DNA of 64,000 nucleotides from RYN-133 sp036497285 (GTDB taxonomy: Bacteria > Actinomycetota > Actinomycetes > Mycobacteriales > Jatrophihabitantaceae), in the NCBI GenBank assembly GCA_036497285.1, contig DASXJR010000076.1, positions 16,179 through 80,178 of the forward strand, given 5' to 3'. Shown one piece after another: positions 7,895 to 16,475 of this stretch; position 1 is the stretch's first letter, and each line of letters opens with the position of its first letter. The notes under the pieces were generated by a model. It was not told the DNA's origin, did not search any database, and saw only the letters and a list, made by a program, of their open reading frames with translations. The position numbers and the translations under genes were made by a program.

Positions 7895-9127
7895 TCAGCC
7901 CGACTCGAAGGCGGGACTGCGCTCCCGCTCGCGCTGCCTCTGCCGCAGCTTGATCGATGCAAGCCGGTTCGGCAGCTTCTGGACGGCCGCCGCCACGACG
8001 ATCGTCAACAACACGTACGCGGCCGTCAGCGGGCCGAGCCGCGAGTCCACCCCGGCCCCGACCGCGAGGGCGGCGATGACCACGGAGAACTCGCCGCGCG
8101 GGATCAGTTCCAACCCGGCACGCCAGCGGCCACGACGCTTCACCAGCGAGCGCCGCGCCGCAACGTAGCCGGTGACGAACTTCGTCCCGGCCGTCACCAC
8201 GGTGAGGCCGACCGCAAGCGGCAGTACGGGCAGCAACGTGCCGGCGCTGGTCGACAACCCGAACGTCACGAAGAACACGGCCGCGAACAGGTCGCGCAAC
8301 GGAGCCAGCAGCTCGGCGGCGTTCTCGGCCACCGTGCCCGAGACCGCGATGCCGACCAGGAACGCGCCGACCGCGGCCGACACCTTCAGCTGATCGGCGA
8401 TGCCCGCGACGAGCAATGTGAGACCGAGCACGCCGAGCAGCAGCGACTCGCGGTCCTCGGTCCCGACCAGCCGGGTGACATGCACGCCGAACCGCGTCGC
8501 CAGCACGATCACGGCGCTCACCGTGACCACGCCGACAGAGACCGCGATCAGGACGCTGCCGGCGCCGCCACCGGCGAGCAGTGCCGTGAGCAGCGGCAGG
8601 TACAGCGCCATCATCAGGTCCTCGATCACGAGCACGCCGAGAACGGCCGGGGTCTCGCGGTTACCCAACCGGCCCAGATCGCCCAGCATCTTCGCGATGA
8701 CGCCGGACGACGACACCCATGTCACACCGCCGAGAGTCACCGCGGCGAGCGGCCCCCATCCGGCGATCAGCGCGAGCGCGGCGCCAGGCACCGCATTGAG
8801 CAGGCCGTCCAGCAGCCCGATCGGCGCCTGGGTGCGCAGGCTCTGTTTCAGCTCGTCCGCGGAGTACTCCAGGCCGAGCATCACGAGCAGCAGCACGACC
8901 CCGATGTCGGCGCTGACCTTCAGGAAGTCCTGGCTCGCGGACAGCGACAGCAGCCCCCCTTGCCCGAAGCACAGCCCGGCGACGAGATAGAGCGGGACGA
9001 CCGGGATGTGCAGCCAGCGCGCGACGCGACCGAGAATTCCCAATGCGAACAGGATGGCGCCCAGTTCGATCAGCAGGGTCGCAATGTGCGAGCCACCGTG
9101 GTCTGCGGACGCGAGCACAGCGATCAA
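7895..9127 (-). CDS. khtU: CPA2 cation:proton antiporter (KhtU-like)
   Basis: This 410-residue protein has about 12-13 transmembrane helices of the Kef/CPA2 antiporter fold, including the unwound-helix region near VTWVSSSGVIAKMLGDLG and the VVPLYLVAGLCFGQGG start. It lacks a C-terminal Rossmann RCK domain; its regulation is instead supplied by the separate TrkA-C protein encoded just upstream. That split is the KhtT/KhtU arrangement of K+/H+ efflux systems, in which the antiporter expels K+ in exchange for H+ under alkaline or nucleotide control. The ATG overlaps the khtT-like stop by four bases. Ion preference is inferred from the family. Confidence 0.85.
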   Translation of the reverse strand: MIAVLASADHGGSHIATLLIELGAILFALGILGRVARWLHIPVVPLYLVAGLCFGQGGLLSLSASQDFLKVSADIGVVLLLVMLGLEYSADELKQSLRTQAPIGLLDGLLNAVPGAALALIAGWGPLAAVTLGGVTWVSSSGVIAKMLGDLGRLGNRETPAVLGVLVIEDLMMALYLPLLTALLAGGGAGSVLIAVSVGVVTVSAVIVLATRFGVHVTRLVGTEDRESLLLGVLGLTLLVAGIADQLKVSAAVGAFLVGIAVSGTVAENAAELLAPLRDLFAAVFFVTFGLSTSAGTLLPVLPLAVGLTVVTAGTKFVTGYVAARRSLVKRRGRWRAGLELIPRGEFSVVIAALAVGAGVDSRLGPLTAAYVLLTIVVAAAVQKLPNRLASIKLRQRQRERERSPAFESG

Positions 9128-9627
9128 CCGGTCCCGGGCGGCCCGGCGCCCTCGAGGATCCGGGCCACCTGGTCGAGGCCGGCGCGGGTGCCGACGGTGA
9201 CGACGAGATCCCCCGCCTCGAGCCGGAAGTCAGGGCCGGGCGAGGCGTGCGTGGCGCCATTGCGCAGCACCGCGACGATCGACGCGCCGGTGCGGGTGCG
9301 GGCTTGGGTGGCGCCGAGCGGACGTCCGGCGTGCGGCGAAGTCGCAGGAATCGGCAACTGCTCGGTGATCACCTCGTCGGCGCTGCGTTGCAGATCCGCG
9401 AGCCGGGCGACCAGGTGCGGGGCGCCGAGCAGTTCGGCGATAACGTCGGCTTCCCGCTCGTCGAGCATGATCGTCTCGGCTGCGCCGTCGCCGTCCTCGT
9501 CGTAGATGACGATGTCGCGGTGGCCGTTGCGGCGCGTGACGATGCCGATCCGGCGCCCGTCGTGCAGTTCGAGTTCCTGGCACACGCCGATCCCCGGCAG
9601 GACCCGGCTCTCGATCGTCATCCCCAT
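9124..9627 (-). CDS. khtT: TrkA-C (RCK-C) regulatory subunit of the antiporter (KhtT-like)
   Basis: The 167-residue soluble protein has an N-terminal segment of about 80 residues (VCQELELHDGRRIGIVTRRNGHRDI) and a C-terminal TrkA-C domain (TGASIVAVLRNGATHASPGPDFRLEAGDLVVTVGTRAGLDQVARIL), which in KhtT binds nucleotides such as c-di-AMP or ATP to gate the antiporter. It is encoded directly before the antiporter with a four-base overlap. Downstream of the acyl-CoA synthetase stop, a palindromic repeat (9659-9730) separates this operon from the preceding gene. Confidence 0.85.
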   Translation of the reverse strand: MGMTIESRVLPGIGVCQELELHDGRRIGIVTRRNGHRDIVIYDEDGDGAAETIMLDEREADVIAELLGAPHLVARLADLQRSADEVITEQLPIPATSPHAGRPLGATQARTRTGASIVAVLRNGATHASPGPDFRLEAGDLVVTVGTRAGLDQVARILEGAGPPGTG

Positions 9628-9658
9628 CGCGTCACCCTACCGATGCAGCTTAAGAACC

Positions 9659-9730
9659 GATGAGTGGCGCGTTCCGGCGGTCAGTGGCGCGAAATATCGC
9701 GCCACTCAAGCGGATATCGCGCCACTCATC
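9659..9730. repeat. Four-unit nested palindromic element, second unit type
   Basis: Unit 1 (9659-9671, GATGAGTGGCGCG) and unit 2 (9681-9692, TCAGTGGCGCGA) point right; unit 3 (9697-9708, TCGCGCCACTCA) and unit 4 (9717-9730, TCGCGCCACTCATC) are inverted. Units 1 and 4 are exact complements over 13 bases. Units 2 and 3 form the inner stem around AATA. The layout is the same as the elements at 6202 and 31712, but the unit sequence differs apart from a shared AGTGG core. It lies in the 125-bp gap between the acyl-CoA synthetase stop and the khtT start, both on the minus strand, so here it is not between convergent genes. Confidence 0.9.
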
Positions 9731-9752
9731 GCACGGGGGCGGGCAGAACCCG

Positions 9753-11450
9753 TCAGAAGTCTTCTTCGCGGTATTCGCCGTCGACGCGGGTTCCGGCGTG
9801 CTCCTGCTCGGCCGTACGCAGTTCCACCCGGCGGATCTTCCCACTGATCGTTTTGGGCAGGTCGGCGAACTGCAGGCGACGAATCCGCTTGTACGGCGCC
9901 AGATTCTCGCGGCAGTGGCGAAGGATGTCGCCCGCGAGCTCCTTGGACGGTCCTCGACCGGCAACCAGGACGACGCAGGCCTTGGGAACTGCGAGCCGGA
10001 CCTCGTCGGGCGCAGGGACGACCGCCGCCTCAGCGACCGCGGGATGCTCGATGAGCACGCTCTCGAGTTCGAACGGCGAGATGCGGTAGTCGCTGGACTT
10101 GAACACGTCGTCGGTGCGCCCGACGTAGGTGATGTAGCCAGCGTCGTCGATCGTCGCGACATCCCCGGTGTGGTACCGCCCGCCGGCGAAGGCGACCTCG
10201 TTGCGTTCGTGGTCGAGATGCTCGCCGCTGGACCGGTAGCCGACCATGAGTCCGACGGGACGGTCCGGGGTCAGGTCCACGCAGATCTCGCCCTCCGCGG
10301 CGGGTTCGCCGCTGACCGGGTCGACGAGGGTGATCGAGAAGCCCGGCATCGGTCTACCCATCGAGCCGAGCTCGAGTTCTTGCCCGGGCGAGTTGCCGAC
10401 CTGCAACGAGGTCTCGGTCTGGCCGAAGCCGTCACGGACGGTGAGACCCCAGGCCCGCTGCACGGCCTCGATCACCTCGGGGTTGAGTGGCTCGCCGGCA
10501 CCGACGACCTCGCGCAACGAGAGGCTGTCGCGCCACGCGGCGAGGTCGTGCTGGACGAGCATGCGCCACACCGTCGGCGGGGCGCAGAACGTCGTCACCT
10601 TCGCGTCACGCAACACGTCGAGCATCGCCTTGGCGTCGAAGCGGTCGTAGTTGAACACGCAGATCGTCGCGCCGGCGATCCAGGGTGCGAACACGCACGA
10701 CCACGCGTGCTTGGCCCACCCGGGGCTCGACACGTTCAGATGTACATCGCCTTCCTGCAGCCCGATCCAGTACATCGTCGACAGATGCCCGATCGGGTAA
10801 CTCGTGTGCGTGTGCTCGACGAGCTTGGGCAGGGCGGTGGTGCCCGAGGTGAAGTAGAGCAGCAGCGGCTCGTCGGCCCGGGTCTGCTGGTCGATCCCGA
10901 AGTCCAGCAGGCTGGTTTCGGATTCCGAGTAGCGCAACCAACCCCGAACCGGCTCGCCGACCGCGATCCGCAGGTACGACCCGTGCACGTCAGCGAACCG
11001 CGGTGTGATCTCCGAGCGTGCGATCACGGCACCGACGTGACCACGATGGATCCGATCGCGCAGGTCGGCCGGCGCGAGCAACGTCGTCGCCGGGATCAAG
11101 ATGGCGCCGAGCTTCATCGCCGCGAGCGTCGTCTCCCACAGCTCGATCTGATTGCCCAACAGCACGAGCACCCGCATGCCCCGCGCGATGCCCTCGCCGC
11201 GCAACCACGCGGCAAGCTGATCGGATCGCGCAGCCAGGTCGGCGAAGGAGTAGCTCGCGTGCGAGCCGTCGGCCTCGATGATCCGCAGCGCCGCCCGGTC
11301 CGGCTGTTCGGCGGCGAGCACCCCGTCGAACCAGTCGGTCGCGAAGTTGAAGTGCTCGGGCCGCGGCCAGCGGAAGCCCGCACGCGCGGTGTCGTAGTCG
11401 GTGCGGTGGGCCTGCAGAAAATCGCGCGCGTCGCGAAACTCGTTGCTCAC
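9753..11450 (-). CDS. AMP-dependent acyl-CoA synthetase
   Basis: The 565-residue protein is a full-length ANL-superfamily ligase. The phosphate-binding loop YFTSGTTALPK, the DGFGQTETS motif, the YHTGDVATIDDAGYITYVGRTDDVFK hinge region and a C-terminal lysine in KTISGKIRR are all visible. It should activate a carboxylic acid with ATP to the acyl-AMP and then to the CoA thioester. The sequence resembles medium-chain or acetyl-CoA-synthetase-like acyl-CoA ligases; the acid is unknown. The GTG at 11450 overlaps the stop of the hydrolase gene in GTGA, so the two are one operon. Confidence 0.9.
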   Translation of the reverse strand: MSNEFRDARDFLQAHRTDYDTARAGFRWPRPEHFNFATDWFDGVLAAEQPDRAALRIIEADGSHASYSFADLAARSDQLAAWLRGEGIARGMRVLVLLGNQIELWETTLAAMKLGAILIPATTLLAPADLRDRIHRGHVGAVIARSEITPRFADVHGSYLRIAVGEPVRGWLRYSESETSLLDFGIDQQTRADEPLLLYFTSGTTALPKLVEHTHTSYPIGHLSTMYWIGLQEGDVHLNVSSPGWAKHAWSCVFAPWIAGATICVFNYDRFDAKAMLDVLRDAKVTTFCAPPTVWRMLVQHDLAAWRDSLSLREVVGAGEPLNPEVIEAVQRAWGLTVRDGFGQTETSLQVGNSPGQELELGSMGRPMPGFSITLVDPVSGEPAAEGEICVDLTPDRPVGLMVGYRSSGEHLDHERNEVAFAGGRYHTGDVATIDDAGYITYVGRTDDVFKSSDYRISPFELESVLIEHPAVAEAAVVPAPDEVRLAVPKACVVLVAGRGPSKELAGDILRHCRENLAPYKRIRRLQFADLPKTISGKIRRVELRTAEQEHAGTRVDGEYREEDF

Positions 11451-12058
11451 TCCGCGACACTCGCACGCGTGAGCGTGGTTGTCACGAACCGGACGACGAG
11501 GTCCGCGACCCGGCCGGTGTCCTTGCGCAGGTTGTGGTCGGCACCCTCGATCACCTCGACGGTGCGGCCCTGGCCGGGCGGCGGCATCCCGAACGGGTCG
11601 CGGTCGCCCTGGACCACGAGCACCGGACACGAGGCGGCCTCGAGCTCGCCCAGCCGGCTGTTCTCGGGCTTGCCCGGTGGATGCAGCGGATAGGCCAACG
11701 CCACGACACCCGCAGCGCCCAACTCGTGCGCGGTACGGCACGCGACCCGGGCTCCGTTCGAGCGACCGCCGGTGAACAGAGGCAGCGGACCCAGCCCGCG
11801 CCGCTTCCGTAGCGCGGCGATCATCGCCAGCCAGGCGGCGTCCTGCGGCCCGGGCGCCGGCGGGGTACGCCGTCCCGCGACCCGGAACGGTTGGGTCACC
11901 AGCGCGACCGCGATACCGGCCCCGAGCAACCCGTCGCGCACGGCGAGCACATCCTTCGTGGACACGGCACCGCCGGCCCCGTGGGTCAGGGCCACGAGGC
12001 CGGCGGGGGTCTTGGGTCGATCGAGATCAACCCAACCGTCAGCGATCTCCAGACGCAC
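11447..12058 (-). CDS. Alpha/beta hydrolase (Tex30/KANL3-like)
   Basis: The 203-residue protein is a compact alpha/beta hydrolase. The nucleophile elbow is GGRSNGAR, the acid is in QGDRDPFG and the histidine is in GADHNLRK. Short hydrolases of this type are annotated as dienelactone hydrolase-like or Tex30-like, with no defined substrate. It is the upstream partner of the acyl-CoA synthetase, with a four-base overlap, which hints that it releases or handles an acyl or thioester compound. There is no signal peptide, so it is cytoplasmic. Confidence 0.82.
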   Translation of the reverse strand: MRLEIADGWVDLDRPKTPAGLVALTHGAGGAVSTKDVLAVRDGLLGAGIAVALVTQPFRVAGRRTPPAPGPQDAAWLAMIAALRKRRGLGPLPLFTGGRSNGARVACRTAHELGAAGVVALAYPLHPPGKPENSRLGELEAASCPVLVVQGDRDPFGMPPPGQGRTVEVIEGADHNLRKDTGRVADLVVRFVTTTLTRASVAE

Positions 12059-12124
12059 GCACCGACATTAGCCAGTCACCCCACGAATCGCCTGGAAAGC
12101 GTTGCGATTCCGCGAGGACCCCGA

Positions 12125-15100
12125 CTAACCAGTCGTCAGTGTGAAGACGTGCATGCTTGCGCCGGAGTTCACGTCGTCGGTCACGTTCGGCAGGGTCACC
12201 GACTTGACCGTCTTGCTCGAATTCAGCGGGATCTCGGCAGCGAACACGTACATCGTGATCGACTGCGACGATCCGTCGCGGGCGTTCCGGTACGGCATCG
12301 TCGCCGCGACGACGTTCCCGCCGGACGGGCTCTGCGCCCAGTCGGTGAACGTCAACTGCGCCGTCGACGTCGTGCCGTCGGTGTAGGTGATCGTCACCGG
12401 GCCCTGGGTCGTGCCGTTGCCGGATCCGCCGAGCAGGCCGAGCTTGCCGGCCCCGGACGCGCCGTTGACCAGGATCGTCTGCCCCGATGCCAGGATGTTG
12501 TCGGCATCGCAGCCGGTCGCGTTCGGCCAGGTGTACTTCAGCCCGTCCACGGTCACTGTGGCACCCGGCGTGAACCCGTCGTCGGCCAACGTCTTCGCGG
12601 AGTAGCTGTAACCCAGACCGTCGAAGTTGCCACAGCCCTGGTTGCCGTCCGTCGTGTACGCGACGTTGTCGTAGTAGTCGGCCTGGTTGGCGGTCGGCGC
12701 CATGCCGAGCGCTGCCGTGTCCGACGTCTGACCCGAGTCGGTCACGACCGACACCATCGCCGTCGACCCCGGGAACACGTGGTAGCCGTTGGACGGCGTC
12801 GGCACCGTGAAGGTGATCGACGTGTCGCTCCAGCTGTCGACCTTGAAGGCCGCCACGTTGCCCGGCGCACCCCAGGACACGCCCCCGTCCATGAAGTGGA
12901 CGTAGCCGCTGCCCTGGGTGGCGCCGAAACCGGTGCCGTTGATGGTGACGACGTCGCCGGCGTTGGCGCTGTCGGGCTGCACCGACGTGATCACGGGACC
13001 GGTCTGCGCCGCGGTGGACGTCCCGATCGAGAACACGTGGAGCTGACCCTGCGTGGCACCGTTGGGCAGCGTCACCGACTTGAGCGACCTGTTCGCGTCG
13101 ACAGGTAGGACGGCGCTGAACAGGTGTGTGTCGACGCTGTCCCGGCCACCGGTGCAGTGGTCGCAATTGCGGTAGGTGGTGGTCACCGCGTTCACGTTCC
13201 CGTACGAGGGTTTGCCGGATCCGCCGTTGAGCGTCCAGTCGGACAACCCCAGCCAGTACCGCAACGTGCTGCCGTCGGCGTAGGTGAGGGTGGTCAGGCC
13301 TTGGCTCGGGCCGTTGGTCGCCGACCCCAGGAAGCCGAGCTGCTGGGTGCCGGACGGCGCGTTCACCGTCACCTGTTGGCCCTGCGCGATCGCGTTGTCC
13401 GGCTGACCTGGCTGCGACGGCGGCCAGGTGTAGGTGATGTCGCCGGCCGTCACCGTGCCGTCAACGTGCACACCCTGGGCAGCAAGCGCCTCGGCGGAGT
13501 AGCTCCACCCGCCACCGTCGAAATTGGCGGCGTTGACGTTGCTGTCATCCGACACGCCCTTGTTGTTGAAGGCGCGCAGCAGGCTTCCCGGGTCGGCGAC
13601 GAGCACCGTGAGCGTGATACTCGGCAGCGTCTGCCCGTCGGCAGTTTTCAGCGAGATCGGCACGCTGTAGAACGTCTGTTTCGTGTTCGTGCCCGCCGAG
13701 ACGGTCAAGGACACCGTCCCGCGTCCGGACGGAGCCATGTGCACCGTCGAGTTCTGCGGCGACACGGTGATCCCGTTCGGCGCCGACGCGGTGGCGATGA
13801 CGTTCTGCACCGAATCAGTCGCGTTCTGCGCGCCGAGCGTCACGGTGCTGCTGCCGCCCGGCGCGACCTCGAGCTGCGTATCGGAGACGTACCCGACTGC
13901 AGGCTCGGTGCCGGCACCGTAGGACGGCGGCGTGGCGTCCGGGCTGGTCCCCCATGTCGACGGCTTGCTCCCGAGCGTCCAGTCCAACGTGGAACCTGCG
14001 GCAAGGGTCGAGAACGGCACGTACAGCTTGTCGTACGGGTGTCCGTTCAGCTTGAGGTTCTGCACGTAGTAGTTGGACGGCGACGCACCCGGCGCGTTGA
14101 TCGTGATCGCTTTGCCGCTGGGCAGAGTGATCTTCGCGTTCGGGAACCCGGGGCTGTTGAACACGAGGTTGTCGCTGCCCGAGTTCTCCGGGTACATGCC
14201 GAGCATCTCCCAGATGAACGTCGAGCTGTTCGCACCGAGGTCGTCGTTGTTGTCGAGGCTCGGGCCGGGCTGGTACATCGTGTTTCGGATGTTGTTCACG
14301 ATCCGCTGCGTCGCTGCAGGATCGCGGGCATAGTCCAGCGCGTACTGCTCGCCGAAGCCGAACTCGTTGGTCAACTGGGCGTACATGCCGTAGCCGTTCG
14401 GCTGCGACAGGAAGTCCTTCAACATCGTGTCGGCCTTCTGCCGCCCGCCGAGCAGGTTGAACAGAGCCGCGTAGTTGTTCGGCACGTTCCACAGGTACTC
14501 GTAGGCGTCACCTTCGACGTAGTGGTCGCTCGTCGTCGGGGTGATGTCTGGGACGAACGTGCCGTCTTCGTTGCGCGGGTTCAGCAGGTTGTTCTGCGGA
14601 TAGAACGTGTTCTGCCAGTTGTTCGCCCGCGCCTCGAGCATCGCCGCGTTCTTGGTGTCACCGAGCGCGGTCGCGAAGCGGGACAACGCGAGGTCGGCGC
14701 TGTCGTACTCGAGCAGCGAGGACACGAACCCGTGCGGGTTGCAGCAGGAGCGGTAGCTCCCGTCCTCGGGCAGATAGCCGTACTTGTCCTCGAGGTTCTG
14801 CCCGGGACGTACGTCGTTGGTGGTGGTGGCCTGCTCGAGCATGTCGGCGAGCGCGGTCTTCGTGTCGAAGTCGTGCGCGCCGAAGGCGTAGTAGTCGGCG
14901 ATGATCGACTGCATCGGGTCGCCGACCATCACGTAGTTGTTCTGGTTGTTGTAGCCCCACTGCTGCAGGATCTTGTCCTCGCTGTAGTAGTTGAGCTGCG
15001 ACTGCGCCTGGTCACTGGCGGCCTTCGGATCGAGCATCGCCTGCAACTGGGCCAGCGAGTGGAAGGTGTCCCAGCCGGAGTACATGCCGTACTGGTCGTC

Positions 15101-16384
15101 CTGACCCGCGGGCACCGTGTGTGTCTGCATGTCCGCACCCGTGAACTCACCGTTCACGTCGCTGACGATGTTCGGCTCGACGAAGTCCTTGTACAGCAGG
15201 CTGTAGAACATCTGCGTACGGTCGTAGGGGCCGCCGGAGACCTGGATCCGGTTGAGCAGCGTGTTCCACTGCTGCTGGGTCGCCGACTTGATGGTGTCGA
15301 AGTTCCAGCCGGGGTTCTCTTGCTGCCAATCGAGCTTGGCGTTCGCGTCGCTGACGTACGAAAGACCGAGCTTGGCCTGCACCGTCTGGATCTGCGAGGT
15401 GTCGAAGGTCAGGTAGACCGCGTCCGGAGTGCCGTCGCTGCCCTTGATCACCTGCGCGGCGAAGGGCTGGTCGAAGGTGATGTCGAAGTGCGCGGTGTAC
15501 TCCTGCTTCTGGCCGGAGTTGGTGCCCTCGCCGCAGAAGTGGCCGCTGGTCTCGGAGCCGCTGATCTCGTTGTTGTTCACGATCGACGCGGTGCTCGGTG
15601 CGTACTCGCCGTTCTGGCTGTCGTGCAACTTGATCAGGAAACCTGCCTGCTTGCCGGCGGGGTAGGTGAACTGCGCCATCGAGCTGTGCGAGGTGGCCGT
15701 GAACTGCGAGGTGATCGTGTCGGGCTGGTTGCTTTGCGCCGAGTAGTAGCCTGCCTGCGCGACCTCGTTGTCGTTGCTGAACTTCGTGGTCACGTCGTTC
15801 GGGTTGCCGCTGGGCAGCCCGCCGGTGATCGGCAGCATCGGGATGTCGCCGCCGGCGCCACAGCCGGGGCCACTGACGTGGGTGAGCGAGTAGCCGGTGA
15901 TCGATGTGTCGCCGTAGCTGTACCCGCCGCCTGCACTGCGGTTCGGGACGGTGTCCGGGCTCCACTGCACCTCGCCCCACGGAGCGATGGCACCGGGGAA
16001 GGTGTTGCCGCCCCCGGTCGTCCAGGTGCGGGTGTCGACGAGCGCGGCCAGGTTGTCGACCGGAGCAGCTACCCGCGCGGTGTTGCGCGCGCCCTTGGGA
16101 ACCGTCGACTTGGGCACGTGCACCGGGCAGTCGACGAGGTGTCCGTTGGTTCCTCGCGTACAGACGACGTCGTTCTGGCGCGCCTTCTTGGCCGCACGCG
16201 CGTCGGCGGCTGTGCCCCCAGCGCTCGGGGCCGCGCTGGGGCCGGCGCTCGGCGTCGCCGTCGGGGTCGTGGTCGGGCTCGTGCTCGGCGCGGCCACGGC
16301 GCTCGCCATGCCGGTCACGAGGAACACGGCCGACGCGAGGGCGGTGAGCACAGCGCTCAGGATCCGGCGGGGGTGAGCGGTCAT
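12125..16384 (-). CDS. Secreted GH92 family alpha-mannosidase, multidomain
   Basis: The 1419-residue protein has a signal peptide (about 1-32), a low-complexity Ser/Thr/Pro/Ala linker (to about 65) and a GH92 catalytic region (about 110-820). GH92 hallmarks include SGWDTFHSLAQL, GDPMQSIIADYYAFGAHDFD, EGDAYEYLWNVP and LGANSSTFIWEMLGMYPE. GH92 enzymes are calcium-dependent exo-alpha-mannosidases. Downstream lie a NEW3-type beta-sandwich (about 831-931), a repeat domain (about 941-1121), an IPT/TIG-like domain (about 1128-1218) and a second copy of the repeat domain (about 1235-1419). The two repeat domains share SYSAxxLAxxG, YTWP and SVTLPN motifs. It presumably removes mannose from external glycans. 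A LacI-type operator lies 37 bp upstream. Confidence 0.92.
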   Translation of the reverse strand: MTAHPRRILSAVLTALASAVFLVTGMASAVAAPSTSPTTTPTATPSAGPSAAPSAGGTAADARAAKKARQNDVVCTRGTNGHLVDCPVHVPKSTVPKGARNTARVAAPVDNLAALVDTRTWTTGGGNTFPGAIAPWGEVQWSPDTVPNRSAGGGYSYGDTSITGYSLTHVSGPGCGAGGDIPMLPITGGLPSGNPNDVTTKFSNDNEVAQAGYYSAQSNQPDTITSQFTATSHSSMAQFTYPAGKQAGFLIKLHDSQNGEYAPSTASIVNNNEISGSETSGHFCGEGTNSGQKQEYTAHFDITFDQPFAAQVIKGSDGTPDAVYLTFDTSQIQTVQAKLGLSYVSDANAKLDWQQENPGWNFDTIKSATQQQWNTLLNRIQVSGGPYDRTQMFYSLLYKDFVEPNIVSDVNGEFTGADMQTHTVPAGQDDQYGMYSGWDTFHSLAQLQAMLDPKAASDQAQSQLNYYSEDKILQQWGYNNQNNYVMVGDPMQSIIADYYAFGAHDFDTKTALADMLEQATTTNDVRPGQNLEDKYGYLPEDGSYRSCCNPHGFVSSLLEYDSADLALSRFATALGDTKNAAMLEARANNWQNTFYPQNNLLNPRNEDGTFVPDITPTTSDHYVEGDAYEYLWNVPNNYAALFNLLGGRQKADTMLKDFLSQPNGYGMYAQLTNEFGFGEQYALDYARDPAATQRIVNNIRNTMYQPGPSLDNNDDLGANSSTFIWEMLGMYPENSGSDNLVFNSPGFPNAKITLPSGKAITINAPGASPSNYYVQNLKLNGHPYDKLYVPFSTLAAGSTLDWTLGSKPSTWGTSPDATPPSYGAGTEPAVGYVSDTQLEVAPGGSSTVTLGAQNATDSVQNVIATASAPNGITVSPQNSTVHMAPSGRGTVSLTVSAGTNTKQTFYSVPISLKTADGQTLPSITLTVLVADPGSLLRAFNNKGVSDDSNVNAANFDGGGWSYSAEALAAQGVHVDGTVTAGDITYTWPPSQPGQPDNAIAQGQQVTVNAPSGTQQLGFLGSATNGPSQGLTTLTYADGSTLRYWLGLSDWTLNGGSGKPSYGNVNAVTTTYRNCDHCTGGRDSVDTHLFSAVLPVDANRSLKSVTLPNGATQGQLHVFSIGTSTAAQTGPVITSVQPDSANAGDVVTINGTGFGATQGSGYVHFMDGGVSWGAPGNVAAFKVDSWSDTSITFTVPTPSNGYHVFPGSTAMVSVVTDSGQTSDTAALGMAPTANQADYYDNVAYTTDGNQGCGNFDGLGYSYSAKTLADDGFTPGATVTVDGLKYTWPNATGCDADNILASGQTILVNGASGAGKLGLLGGSGNGTTQGPVTITYTDGTTSTAQLTFTDWAQSPSGGNVVAATMPYRNARDGSSQSITMYVFAAEIPLNSSKTVKSVTLPNVTDDVNSGASMHVFTLTTG

Positions 16385-16420
16385 CGAACGTCCTTTCGAC
16401 GGTCCGGCCTCAGCGGCCTA

Positions 16421-16434
16421 TGACAACGATGTCA
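16421..16434. promoter_or_regulatory. LacI-type operator upstream of GH92 mannosidase
   Basis: TGACAACGATGTCA is an inverted repeat with TGACA/TGTCA arms and a central CG, the usual shape of a LacI-family site. It is the exact reverse complement of the site at 18066-18079 in front of the ROK gene. It lies 37-50 bp upstream of the mannosidase start. The likely ligand is the LacI-type regulator encoded at 18117-19166. Confidence 0.8.
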
Positions 16435-16475
16435 GGTTCGCCGCCGCGAAATGTACTAGTGGACAAAAGGCGCCG

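Noticed and set aside
9660..11693. Long plus-strand frame antisense to the acyl-CoA synthetase
   Set aside because: Its sequence has no domain and the minus strand has a complete ligase with its signature motifs.
13124..16423. Open frame of more than 1000 codons antisense to the GH92 mannosidase
   Set aside because: Its product is Arg/Val-rich low-quality sequence with no recognisable domain, while the other strand encodes a full GH92 enzyme with signal peptide. Such antisense frames are common in GC-rich genes.
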